From Streptosporangium carneum (GTDB lineage: Bacteria > Actinomycetota > Actinomycetes > Streptosporangiales > Streptosporangiaceae), in assembly GCF_027922005.1 (NCBI RefSeq), contig NZ_BSEV01000002.1, forward strand, positions 772,512 to 836,511: 64,000 nucleotides of DNA. Reading direction: 5' to 3'. Under the pieces are notes generated by a model. The model was not told the DNA's origin. It did no database searches and worked only from the letters and a program-made list of their open reading frames with translations. This document shows positions 8,217 through 15,619 of this stretch, piece by piece. Both the position numbers and the translations under genes were made by a program. Positions within the stretch are counted from its first letter, which is position 1, and every line of letters begins with the position of its first letter.

Positions 8217-9362
8217 TCATCCGATGGTGGCTTTCCACCGGCCGCGCCGCAAACAGATCGTCCCGTCCGGAGTGATGCGTGCGTAGGCACCACGTATCGG
8301 CAGCTCGCCGTGCTGAAGCCAGTAGTGCCGTACCTCGTCCAGCACGTCCCACAGGCGGCGTGGCCCGCCCTGGTGGACGGTGGGCGGCCCGTCTGCCTGG
8401 GCGCTGGCTCTGGCCCACGACCCGTCAGCGTGAACCATCCGCGCTGTGCGTCGCCCGTCGTCCGTCTCCTCGTAGTGGTGTTCGATGCCGGGGCAGACGA
8501 CTTCCAGCATGGCGGGCAGATCCCAGTTGTAGGTGACGTTCAGCACCGGGTATCGGCATTGTGTGACCTCTTCTCCTTCGGCGTCCCAGAGCGTGTCGAA
8601 CATGCCGCGCGCCCCGGGTGGGTAGTCTCCGCCGGAACGGGTCGGCATGAACATGGCCCGATCCCACTCGATACAGCCTTCGGCGCCGCCGTCGCTGCTT
8701 TTGCCCGCGGTGACGATCAGCGACGTGTTCGCGATGACCGTGGCGAACCGCCCGCCGGGCCGTAGCGCCGCCAGCCAACTCGCCGGGATCGGCTTCACCG
8801 ACACCATGGAAACGATACGGTCGTACTCCCCCGGCAGGGGGCCTGTCGCATCGACGGGGAGAACCTTCGGGTGCAGGCCGAGGGTGTCCAGCCGTGAGGC
8901 AGCGGCCTCGACGAGATAGGGGTCGACGTCGATGCTTGTCACCCGGTCATCGCCGAGTTGCTGCGCCAGCAGGGCCGCACTGTAGCCCGACCCGGTGGCG
9001 ACATCGAGTACGTCCGCCCCGTCGTAAATCTCAGCATGGCGGAACATCTGCGTCACCAGGCTCGGCAAGGTGGAAGACGACGTAGGCCGTCCGTCGACGG
9101 TGGCCCCCACATCGGCGTGGTCGGCGTGGACCCCGGCAACCTGAGTGACGACCGTTTGATCGTCGTAGGCCACACCCATCCACGCCTCAACGTCACTTGG
9201 GCCGTCATGCAATTCCCAGGTTCGGCTGTAGGCGCCGGCAGGCGTGTCCCACCAGCGCGGCAGGTGCCGGGGAGTGGCAGCGACCGGCTCGCGCCACCGC
9301 GACCCACGGGAGGTGGCGGCAGCGGCGAGCCGGGCAGCGCGGGGTTGCCAGTTCATGGTCAC
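8217..9362 (-). CDS. PCMT-like SAM-dependent methyltransferase
   Basis: 381 aa. A class I methyltransferase core lies around residues 95-240 with the SAM motif VLDVATGSGYSAALLAQQLG (118-137) and SIDVDPYLVEAAASRL as acidic loop. The segment before it (TSSSTLPSLVTQM) resembles the substrate loop of protein-L-isoaspartate O-methyltransferases, and the C-terminal 130 residues are a family-specific extension. Actinobacterial PCMT homologues of this size often sit in clusters for ribosomal peptides, where they methylate an Asp or a C-terminal carboxylate. Its ATG overlaps the stop of the radical SAM gene, so the two are translated together. The substrate is not known; the neighbouring 35-codon ORF is one candidate. 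Confidence 0.75.
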   Translation of the reverse strand: MTMNWQPRAARLAAAATSRGSRWREPVAATPRHLPRWWDTPAGAYSRTWELHDGPSDVEAWMGVAYDDQTVVTQVAGVHADHADVGATVDGRPTSSSTLPSLVTQMFRHAEIYDGADVLDVATGSGYSAALLAQQLGDDRVTSIDVDPYLVEAAASRLDTLGLHPKVLPVDATGPLPGEYDRIVSMVSVKPIPASWLAALRPGGRFATVIANTSLIVTAGKSSDGGAEGCIEWDRAMFMPTRSGGDYPPGARGMFDTLWDAEGEEVTQCRYPVLNVTYNWDLPAMLEVVCPGIEHHYEETDDGRRTARMVHADGSWARASAQADGPPTVHQGGPRRLWDVLDEVRHYWLQHGELPIRGAYARITPDGTICLRRGRWKATIG

Positions 9363-10276
9363 TTTTTACCGGGCGGGCTGAGCTCTGGGCTGCAGAAGCG
9401 TGGATCACAAGCCGAATTCTCCGAAGGCGGGCAGTCATTGCCGTCCTGCTCGGTGGGGCGGCAGCTGTTCTTGTCCGGCTGACACTCCCTGCCCGCCCGA
9501 GGAGCGGGAACCATGTCGAGGACCTGACTCCATGTGACACCGGCCAGGAGGTCAGCCAACGGCGAGGCCAGCACATTACCGGCGCTCATGGTCCGCGACA
9601 TGGGGCACGGGGTGAGGCTGCCATCCGGCAGCACTGCGGCCGTCCCCCGACCGCATGCACCGCACAGCTCAGCGGGGTCCAGGGCTCCGCGGGAGGGACG
9701 GCCCAGCAGCCGCACCCGGTCGACGCCGATCTGCGTGACGCCGAGCCCCGTCAGCAGCGCCTTGCCCTCTTCGACACGCTGGCTTTCGGTGACATGGACT
9801 ATGCCGACCCGCAGCGGGATCCCCCGCTCCAGCGCCGTGGTGATGTTCTTCTGGGTGCGGGGCAGGGTGTTGCGTCCGGTGATCAGCATGTGCTCGCGGG
9901 CGTCGTCGGTGTAGAAGCTCGTGGCGAGCCGTACCCCAGGCCGGGACAGCATCTCCCACAGCGGGTCCGGAACGTACACCAGGTTGGAGTACACCTCGAC
10001 CTCGACCTTGGAGGCCAGAGCGTGGTCGATCAGATCCGGCAACGCCTTGTGAAGGGTCGGCTCGCCCCCGATGAACTGCACATGCGAGATGCCGAGCGCG
10101 GCAGCCTGGTCGATCACCCTCTTCCAGTCAGGGATGGTCATGGTGCCGTCCGTCCCGGCCGGCGAGCTGGAGGCGTAACAGTGAACGCATTCAAGCTGGC
10201 ACTTGCCGGTCGGCTCCAGCCACAGAAACCGCAGTTCGGTGCTGGTAAACGGGGTCTGGTGTTGTAGAGCGGTCAT
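9359..10276 (-). CDS. Radical SAM/SPASM peptide-modifying enzyme candidate
   Basis: 305 aa. Cys26, Cys30 and Cys33 form the CxxxCxxC cluster motif (GKCQLECVHCYAS), and FIGGEPTLH is the SAM-binding GGEP-like motif. A SPASM-like region around residues 210-245 (ELCGACGRGTAAVLPDGSLT, then PCPMSRTMSAGNV) would hold auxiliary Fe-S clusters. The last 40 residues are hydrophilic and contain five more cysteines (at RECQPD, NSCRP, NDCPP, SACDP, RFCSP). SPASM enzymes typically modify short peptides or proteins. Strong ribosome site AAAGGGG before the ATG. It is coupled upstream to a 35-codon ORF and downstream to the methyltransferase. Reaction unknown. Confidence 0.8.
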   Translation of the reverse strand: MTALQHQTPFTSTELRFLWLEPTGKCQLECVHCYASSSPAGTDGTMTIPDWKRVIDQAAALGISHVQFIGGEPTLHKALPDLIDHALASKVEVEVYSNLVYVPDPLWEMLSRPGVRLATSFYTDDAREHMLITGRNTLPRTQKNITTALERGIPLRVGIVHVTESQRVEEGKALLTGLGVTQIGVDRVRLLGRPSRGALDPAELCGACGRGTAAVLPDGSLTPCPMSRTMSAGNVLASPLADLLAGVTWSQVLDMVPAPRAGRECQPDKNSCRPTEQDGNDCPPSENSACDPRFCSPELSPPGKK

Positions 10277-10380
10277 CGGTGTCCCCTTTCGCGAAAGGAG
10301 GTCGTGACGGCGCGATCGTTACTGGCTGGAGGTAGGTGGTGCAGGCCAACCGGGTGCCACTCCTGACTGGTCCGCACCAT
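10273..10380 (-). CDS. Candidate 35-aa leader or precursor peptide
   Basis: A short open frame begins at ATG 10380 (MVRTSQEWHPVGLHHL...) and ends ...SFRERGHR with a TGA that overlaps the ATG of the radical SAM gene (ATGA). The peptide has Trp, three His and one Pro pair in its centre and no cysteine. Overlap coupling and position make it a candidate substrate for the radical SAM enzyme or methyltransferase, or a coupling leader. No convincing ribosome site precedes it, and a longer out-of-frame ORF covers the same bases, so this is a hypothesis. Confidence 0.35.
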   Translation of the reverse strand: MVRTSQEWHPVGLHHLPPASNDRAVTTSFRERGHR

Positions 10381-10461
10381 GGGCTTCGAGTCACCCCATC
10401 TCTTGTGACCGTCATGCCGTCGAGGGAGGACTTGGATGCTTGAGCATGTCCATTACCGCAG

Positions 10462-10486
10462 GTCCCGCACTCCGATAGTGCGGGAC
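10462..10486. promoter_or_regulatory. Perfect 10-bp inverted repeat upstream of the radical SAM unit
   Basis: GTCCCGCACT (10462-10471) and AGTGCGGGAC (10477-10486) flank a 5-base spacer. A second arm pair, GGACTCCAG (10483-10491) with CTGGAGTCC (10531-10539), overlaps it and gives an alternative fold. Its core TCCCGCACTC recurs at 12631-12640. It may be an operator for the radical SAM transcript or a terminator for the HATPase gene that reads into it. Confidence 0.45.
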
Positions 10487-10621
10487 TCCAGCGGCGCGGG
10501 TCAGCCGAACGGCCGATTCACCACCCCGTACCTGGAGTCCATGCATTGCGCATGGCGGGAGATGACGTACGAAGGACGCGACAGTTCAGGGGCTCCAGGT
10601 CCTCAGATCGTCGCACCGGTC

Positions 10622-11129
10622 TCATTCCGCCGCCTCGGTCGCGAGGTCGGTGAACACGGCGGAAGAACCGGGCCAAGCACTCTCCGCCGGAAGCGCCGGT
10701 GAAGCCACCAGCGTGCACCACACGATCTTTCCCCCGCCCTTCGGCCGGCAGTAACCCCAGCTGCTCGCGAGCAGGTCCACGAGGTAGAGGCCGCGCCCGC
10801 CCTCGTCGTCCGGGCCGGGATCCCTGAGAACGGGCGAGGTACGGCCGGCGTCCCAGACGCGCAGCACGACCGTCTCCTCGGCCTGGTACAGGTCCATCCA
10901 GATGCGGGTCCGGACTCGCCAGGGCGGCCGTCTCCAGCGCGGCGAGGGACGCGGTGTGCGCCTTGATCGCGTTGGAGACCAGTTCGGAGACGACGAGCCG
11001 GGCCGTCTCGACCAGCTCGTCCCGTCGCCCGCCCTCCAGCACGCGCTGGACGTGCACGCGGGCGTAGTAGGGCGAGGTGGGGAAGACGGAGAGTTCCAGG
11101 TAGTGCGCTCTGCGGCTGACACCGGTCAT
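10622..11129 (-). pseudogene. Frameshifted HATPase (RsbW/anti-sigma-like kinase)
   Basis: A histidine-kinase-like ATPase gene is split over two frames. The first part from ATG 11129 (site GAGAGAA before it) carries the N box (VVSELVSNAIKAHT). The second part, in another frame, runs IWMDLYQAEETVVLRVWDAG (G1) and DDEGGRGLYLVDLLASSWGY (G2) to the stop at 10622. The switch lies near 10900-10925. Neither frame alone makes the full Bergerat fold. Such ATPases accompany XRE-DUF5753 and DUF397 genes in WhiJ/AbaA-type loci. The break may be a true mutation or a sequencing error. Confidence 0.7.
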
Positions 11130-11234
11130 TTCTCTCTCGATCCTGCTCGGCATGTCGGGCACAGGACCGGCACCGCTCGCAGCCGGGGGACCGCTCCCTC
11201 ATGGGTGGCGAGGGCGCGGTGCCGGTCCTGTGGG

Positions 11235-11275
11235 GGCACGACCGGGAGCGGCAGGGGGCTGCCGCCGGTCGTGCC
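11235..11275. promoter_or_regulatory. Long hairpin between divergent HATPase and XRE genes
   Basis: GGCACGACCGG (11235-11245) pairs with CCGGTCGTGCC (11265-11275), with a second inner stem GGCAG/CTGCC. The 11130-11495 gap holds no gene. Its right end (about 11404-11470) is A+T-richer and contains GTAAA and TTTAC arms, a likely promoter area for the XRE gene. Confidence 0.4.
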
Positions 11276-11495
11276 GCTTGCGCCGGGCGGACACCTGACA
11301 GGGGTGGGCCGCGTCGGGAGGGAAGGTCGTCCGCCCGGCCGCTTGGGGAAATCACACGTTCCGCCTTCCAGGGAGGAACCGGCCTGGAAGGCTTTACGGT
11401 GAGAGCATGCACCATCACACTGAGTAAATGCAATGCAGGCTTTTACACTGCCCGCATAGTCCAGAAGAGCGTTAAAGATGCAGGAGAAAGGCAGG

Positions 11496-12371
11496 ATGGG
11501 CGAAATTGCACCCCTGTCACCAGCCAGACGTCAGCCGCCCACGGTGCGTCTGCGTCGTCTAGCGGCAGAGCTACGCCGCCTTCGCGAGGAGGCCGGGCTC
11601 TCCCAGGCCGAGGTGAGCGAGAAGACCGACATCAACCTCGCCACGCTTCACCGGATGGAGACGGCCAAGACCAAGCCGCAACTCCGGACGCTCAATGCCC
11701 TGCTCGACGTCTACGGCGCCACCGGCAGCCGCCGGACCGCCCTGGTGAAACTCCAGAAGGAAGCCAAACAGCGAGGCTGGCTCCACGGCTTCGAGGCCGA
11801 TCTTCCCGGGCAGTACAGCGCCTACATCGGCCTGGAAGCCGAAGCGCAGCAGGCCGTCAATTACGAGTCGCTGTTCATCCCCGGCCTGCTGCAGACCGAG
11901 GACTACGCGCGGGCGGTGATCCGGGGAGTACGGCCGACCGTCACCGACGACGAAGCCGAGACCCGCGTCGCCGCCCGGCTACAGCGGCAGGCCCTCCTGG
12001 AAGGCGACACACCCCTCCGGCTGTGGACGATCCTGGACCAGGCAGCCCTGTCACGAACGGTCGGCAGCGACACCATCATGCGTGACCAGCTCACACATCT
12101 CGTCCAGCAGGCCAAGCGCCCGCACATCACCCTTCAGATCATCCCGTTCTCCGCCGGAGCTCACTCGGGTATGCCCGGCAGCTTCATCGTCCTGAAATTC
12201 GGCACGGATGGCCCCGACGTAATCCACATTGACAGCATGGCCGGCGGTCTGTTTCTTGAGAAAGAAGCAGATATCCAGCGATACAACCACATTTGCGAGC
12301 ATCTTCGCGCGGTGGCGCTCAGCCCGAACGACTCGGCCGCACTCATCGTCTCCCTACGCGAAGACCGCTAG
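11496..12371 (+). CDS. XRE-family regulator with DUF5753 (WhiJ-like)
   Basis: 291 aa from ATG 11496, preferred over ATG 11478 because AGGAG sits 9 bases ahead of it. The helix-turn-helix spans about residues 22-65 (LRRLREEAGLSQAEVSEKTD). The rest matches DUF5753, with NYESLFIPGLLQTEDYARAV and ITLQIIPFSAGAHSGMPGSF as recognisable stretches. Regulators of this family occur in many copies in streptomycete-like genomes, paired with a DUF397 protein and an HATPase, and affect development and secondary metabolism. Here both partners are adjacent. Likely target: its own promoter and perhaps the radical SAM unit. Confidence 0.9.
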   Translation: MGEIAPLSPARRQPPTVRLRRLAAELRRLREEAGLSQAEVSEKTDINLATLHRMETAKTKPQLRTLNALLDVYGATGSRRTALVKLQKEAKQRGWLHGFEADLPGQYSAYIGLEAEAQQAVNYESLFIPGLLQTEDYARAVIRGVRPTVTDDEAETRVAARLQRQALLEGDTPLRLWTILDQAALSRTVGSDTIMRDQLTHLVQQAKRPHITLQIIPFSAGAHSGMPGSFIVLKFGTDGPDVIHIDSMAGGLFLEKEADIQRYNHICEHLRAVALSPNDSAALIVSLREDR

Positions 12372-12384
12372 CGGGAGGAGCAGA

Positions 12385-12600
12385 ATGCAGCAGCCCCACC
12401 CCTCCGACGGGCACTGGCGCAAGAGCAGTCTCAGCGCCGACGGCCCGAGCTGCGTCGAAGTGGCCTTCATCGACGACTCGGTCGCCGTCCGCGACACCAA
12501 GAACCGCCAAGGCGGCACCCTCACGTTCCGCCACGACACCTGGACGGCCTTCGTCAGCGGCATCAAGCAGGGCGGCTTCGACGATCTCGTACTCCGGTGA
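12385..12600 (+). CDS. DUF397 small protein
   Basis: 71 aa. The DUF397 pattern is complete: WRKSSLSADGPSCVEVAF, then DDSVAVRDTKNRQGGTLTF and WTAFVSGIKQGGF. It lies 13 bases after the XRE gene with a strong site GGGAGGAG. In WhiJ-type loci the DUF397 partner is thought to modulate the XRE regulator. ATG 12385 was chosen over longer in-frame starts inside the XRE gene because of the ribosome site and the family start. Confidence 0.9.
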   Translation: MQQPHPSDGHWRKSSLSADGPSCVEVAFIDDSVAVRDTKNRQGGTLTFRHDTWTAFVSGIKQGGFDDLVLR

Positions 12601-12678
12601 CGGCATCGCCGGTGTGATCGATGCGGGACCTCCCGCACTCGGTGGCCCGGAAAGAACGAGTACGGCAGGCGACTGGAT

Positions 12679-12719
12679 CGTCAGGCTGGCTTGACGTCAG
12701 GCCAGCCTGACGGAACACT
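12679..12719 (+). promoter_or_regulatory. 34-bp palindrome overlapping a putative leaderless promoter
   Basis: CGTCAGGCTGGC (12679-12690) and GCCAGCCTGACG (12701-12712) are perfect inverted arms; the spacer is centred on the palindrome TGACGTCA, so 32 of 34 bases are symmetric. TTGACG at 12691-12696 and AACACT at 12714-12719 are spaced 17 bases, like -35 and -10 boxes. The ATG at 12727 follows 7 bases later with no ribosome site, which suggests a leaderless mRNA. The palindrome would block RNA polymerase and fits an autoregulatory operator. Confidence 0.6.
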
Positions 12720-12726
12720 CGGTGCC

Positions 12727-13416
12727 ATGGCGACTCCCGAGCATCTCGAACGTCGATTCACGTTGCTCACCGCGGTCGCGCGCTATGACGCGCTACGCAC
12801 TCGCGACGTCCTCGCATCACCGGCCGAGGAGGACACCCCCGAATCCGTACCGATCGATCAGGGCATGAGACCTCTGACCCGGGAGGAGACGCTGGAGCTC
12901 CTCGCGCCGGGGGAGGTGATCGCGCGCAAGGCGGGCCACGGACGTCAGCTCACGGTGCGATCGGCCCGCGAAGCCGGTGCCTCGTGGTCGCAGATCGGTG
13001 CCGCGCTGGGAACCACCAAGCAGGCCGCCTGGGAGACGCACAACAGGTGGATCGACGAGCAGGCCAGGCAGCACCGGGACGAAGGCCACTGGGGCTGGGA
13101 GGGCGACGAGGTGGCGGCGGCGCGCGCTCGCCGGCGAGTCCGAAGCCGAGGAGAGCGAAGCCTGAGGGTCCGGGCCGAGGGCGGCCGACCACCGCCCCGG
13201 CCCGCTCCAACACCCCCGGAAAAGCCTCACACCACCGCTCCAGACGTAGCCGGTGACATGAGAAGTCAGCCAGGAATCAGCGTAAGGGCGGCGACATGGG
13301 CGGGACGAACCACAGAGAAGTCTCTGGTGTCGATGGTGAACACCTCGGTGATCCCAAAACGCTCGGCGACTGCGACCACCGAGGCATCAGCCGATCCGAG
13401 CGGAAGATCTGAATAA
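12727..13416 (+). CDS. Small HTH protein, probably frameshifted (intended end about 13165)
   Basis: Start ATG 12727 (MATPEHLERRFTLLTAVARY). A helix-turn-helix is visible at about residues 85-120 (SAREAGASWSQIGAALGTTK). The native frame continues to 13416, but after about 13120 it becomes Arg-rich, enters the dispersed repeat and runs antisense through 150 bases of the toxin gene. The +1 frame instead reads ALAGESEAEESEA and stops at 13165, before the repeat. The switch lies in a GC-repeat run (GGCGGCGGCGCGCGC), a slippage-prone spot. I therefore read this as a roughly 145-aa DNA-binding protein with an indel. Function beyond HTH is not recognised. Confidence 0.6.
   Translation: MATPEHLERRFTLLTAVARYDALRTRDVLASPAEEDTPESVPIDQGMRPLTREETLELLAPGEVIARKAGHGRQLTVRSAREAGASWSQIGAALGTTKQAAWETHNRWIDEQARQHRDEGHWGWEGDEVAAARARRRVRSRGERSLRVRAEGGRPPPRPAPTPPEKPHTTAPDVAGDMRSQPGISVRAATWAGRTTEKSLVSMVNTSVIPKRSATATTEASADPSGRSE
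13166..13245. repeat. Dispersed intergenic repeat, copy B
   Basis: It matches 7996-8075, identical for the first 21 bases and similar in block order for about 75 bases. It directly follows the corrected stop of the HTH gene. Confidence 0.6.
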
Positions 13417-13688
13417 CGCTCCACCAGGTCGGCGATACGGTCAACGTCCTCGTCCGTGAGATCGACCAGCTGAAAGACTCCGGCCCTCAGAGAGCGTAGA
13501 AAACCCGCCTCCGCCTTGGCTCCACCGAGCTTGCCAAGCATGTAGGCGACCTCACCGGCCACAAAACCCGGCACAAGGAGCTTTCGCCGTTCTCGGCGCA
13601 ACCTGGTGAACACCTCGACACAGACATCGTGCTTACGGTCGTTTCGGATGGCAGCGGCAACGATGGGGCCGGTGTCAACGACGATCAC
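13266..13688 (-). CDS. vapC: PIN-domain ribonuclease toxin (VapC type)
   Basis: 140 aa PIN domain with the acidic set Asp5 (VVDTGPI), Glu46 (VAGEVAYML), Asp101 ([12 protein letters not shown]) and Asp120/Asp123 ([11 protein letters not shown]). VapC toxins are Mg-dependent RNases that often cut tRNA or rRNA. The ATG overlaps the last codons of the upstream gene, giving the usual antitoxin-toxin order. Target RNA unknown. Confidence 0.85.
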   Translation of the reverse strand: MIVVDTGPIVAAAIRNDRKHDVCVEVFTRLRRERRKLLVPGFVAGEVAYMLGKLGGAKAEAGFLRSLRAGVFQLVDLTDEDVDRIADLVERYSDLPLGSADASVVAVAERFGITEVFTIDTRDFSVVRPAHVAALTLIPG

Positions 13689-13915
13689 ACTTCGTGACCA
13701 TACTCCTGACGCAAGATCTCTTCAGTGCGTTCGGCGATGTCGTCCTGCTCAGTGGTCACCGACCCGAACCAGGCAGGCGGCCACTCCTGGTCTGACTCGC
13801 CCTCAGTGGAGTGAACGAGACGCAGAGTGTGCGCACGCACCTCATGAAGCTGGTCCGGCGTCAGCCGGTCAACCAGCCGATGCATGTCCTCGTACTCTTC
13901 GGGAGCAGCGGTCAT
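13685..13915 (-). CDS. Antitoxin partner of the PIN toxin
   Basis: 76 aa, acidic and helical ([21 protein letters not shown], then [12 protein letters not shown]). No ribbon-helix-helix or AbrB motif is obvious, so the call rests on size, charge and the ATGA overlap with the toxin gene. The TPDQLHEVR stretch resembles a small antitoxin family of actinobacteria whose members precede PIN genes. Confidence 0.65.
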   Translation of the reverse strand: MTAAPEEYEDMHRLVDRLTPDQLHEVRAHTLRLVHSTEGESDQEWPPAWFGSVTTEQDDIAERTEEILRQEYGHEV

Positions 13916-14080
13916 ACCCGGAGTCTATGCCAGCCGATCCGGAAAGCATCGCTCATCGGCGCCGATCCGCCCCACCTCGGCACTCGCCGTACCGGTGCCG
14001 GGAATGTCACGGGCACGGCGAGAGCAAGAGCCTTCGCACCGACGGCGTTCACGCCTCCGTGCCGGTGATGTTCACACGGG

Positions 14081-14608
14081 TCAGCGTTGGGCGGGCTGGG
14101 GGCCTCGGGGTTCCTCGTCGTCGGTCGCCTCGTCGACGGCGCGGAACAGGTCGGCCCGCACCTCTTGAATTCTGGGGATGTCGCGCAGCGTGACGTGGCC
14201 GTGCTCGCCCGCCGACTCGACGTTGAGCGTGCCGCTGCCGAACATCCGCTCCAGCAGGGTCTGGTCGGCGCTGACCGTGTTGACCTTGCTCATCGGAATG
14301 TCCTCGGTGGACTTGTTCAGCACCCCGGTGCTGATCGTGAGCCGGTGCGAGGTGAGCACGTACGCGGTGTTCTTCCACTGCACGTACGGCACGAAGGACC
14401 ACACGGTCATCAGCCCGACGGCGATCACCGCCACCGCGATGCGCGCGTAGGAGTCGTATTCGAAGGCGGGCATGATGAAGATCGCGATGCTCGATCCCAC
14501 GATGATGACGACCAGCGCGAAGAGCGGTGCGACGAGGCGCTTCCAGTGGGGGTGGAACGCGCGGATGCGCAGCTCCCCCTCCGCCAGTTGATGATCAGGC
14601 AGACCCAT
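14081..14608 (-). CDS. PH-domain membrane protein (bPH2, YdbS/YdbT-like)
   Basis: 175 aa. Two hydrophobic segments at about residues 27-48 (LVAPLFALVVIIVGSSIAIF) and 57-77 precede a bacterial pleckstrin-homology domain (YVLTSHRLTISTGVLNKST, then IPMSKVNTVSADQTLLERMFG). Proteins of this group are membrane-anchored with unknown ligand. The gene lies 54 bases downstream of birA on the same strand, a pairing seen in other actinobacteria. Confidence 0.85.
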   Translation of the reverse strand: MGLPDHQLAEGELRIRAFHPHWKRLVAPLFALVVIIVGSSIAIFIMPAFEYDSYARIAVAVIAVGLMTVWSFVPYVQWKNTAYVLTSHRLTISTGVLNKSTEDIPMSKVNTVSADQTLLERMFGSGTLNVESAGEHGHVTLRDIPRIQEVRADLFRAVDEATDDEEPRGPQPAQR

Positions 14609-14662
14609 GGGGCAAATCGTGGCACGCCCGGGCCCTCCGCGCCACGAGACGTGCGGATGAAG

Positions 14663-15487
14663 TCACGAAACGTGCGGACGAACGTGCACGACGTCACCGA
14701 CGCTCAGGGTGTGCCTGCGCCCGTCGGACTCGACGAGCAGGTGGCCCGACTCGTCGATGCCGGTCGCGAGACCGGTGAGGACCCGCTCACCCGGCAGCTC
14801 GACCCGAACCTCACGGCCGACCGTCGCGCTCAACCCCAGGTAGGCGGCCCGCAGCCCGCACGCGTCGGCGTCGCCGTCGGTCTCCGACCATTCGCGGTAG
14901 TGGGTCTCGATCTCGCGCAGAATCGCCCTGAGGAGCGGGTCGCGGTCGACGCAGGCGGCGTTCTCGACGGCCAGCGAGGTGGCGGTCCCGACGGGCAGCT
15001 CGTCGGGACGGACGCTCACGTTGAGCCCGACGCCCACGATCACCGCGCTGTCGACCCGCTCGGCGAGCACCCCGGCGAGCTTGCGCTCCCCGACCAGCAG
15101 GTCGTTCGGCCATTTCAGGCGGGCGTCCACCTCGGCGACCCGGCGCACCGCCGACGCGACGGCCAGGCCGACGAGCAGCGAGAGCCAGCCCTGCCGCGCG
15201 GGGGCGGGGTCGGGGCGCAGGAGCACCGAGAACGTCAGCCCCGAACGAGGGGGCACGCTCCAGACGCGGCCGAGCCTGCCGCGACCGGCGAACTGCGCCT
15301 CCGCGACGACCACGGCTCCCTGCCTGGCGCCGTCGCGCACCGCCTGGGCGAGGTCGGCGTTGGTCGAACCGGTCCTGCCGACGACGGTGATGTCCGACCA
15401 CAGGCCGCCGGGGCGGACCAGGGCACGGGTGAGCGCCGCCTGGGAGAGCGGCGGGCGGTCGAGATCGGTGAAGGGCGAGTCGAACAC
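14663..15487 (-). CDS. birA: Biotin--[acetyl-CoA-carboxylase] ligase
   Basis: 274 aa monofunctional biotin protein ligase without an N-terminal HTH. The adenylate loop GRGRLGR is at residues 68-74 and KWPND at 125-129; the C-terminal SH3-like domain ends SVGDVVHVRP. It attaches biotin to the lysine of MKM in the biotin carboxyl carrier domain, here encoded by the carboxylase gene at 49 kb. The carboxylase beta and epsilon genes lie nearer at 22-23.8 kb. Confidence 0.95.
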   Translation of the reverse strand: MFDSPFTDLDRPPLSQAALTRALVRPGGLWSDITVVGRTGSTNADLAQAVRDGARQGAVVVAEAQFAGRGRLGRVWSVPPRSGLTFSVLLRPDPAPARQGWLSLLVGLAVASAVRRVAEVDARLKWPNDLLVGERKLAGVLAERVDSAVIVGVGLNVSVRPDELPVGTATSLAVENAACVDRDPLLRAILREIETHYREWSETDGDADACGLRAAYLGLSATVGREVRVELPGERVLTGLATGIDESGHLLVESDGRRHTLSVGDVVHVRPHVS

Positions 15488-15619
15488 TTATCCATCTTCC
15501 CGCCCCAGGCGACCGCCTGTTACCGAATTAGGGCAATGAGCAGGGAATACTGTGAAGGTAGGTGACAGTCGCCACGGGGCGGTGGTGTCGACAGGCACGT
15601 CAGGCACCAGGATGGGGAC

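Noticed and set aside
10191..10415. 74-codon minus-strand frame as an alternative precursor peptide
   Set aside because: It runs well into the radical SAM coding region in another frame; the 35-codon ORF ending exactly at the start codon is the better candidate.
14087..15565. 492-codon plus-strand frame over birA and the PH gene
   Set aside because: Antisense to two well-supported genes; composition is that of a reverse-strand shadow.
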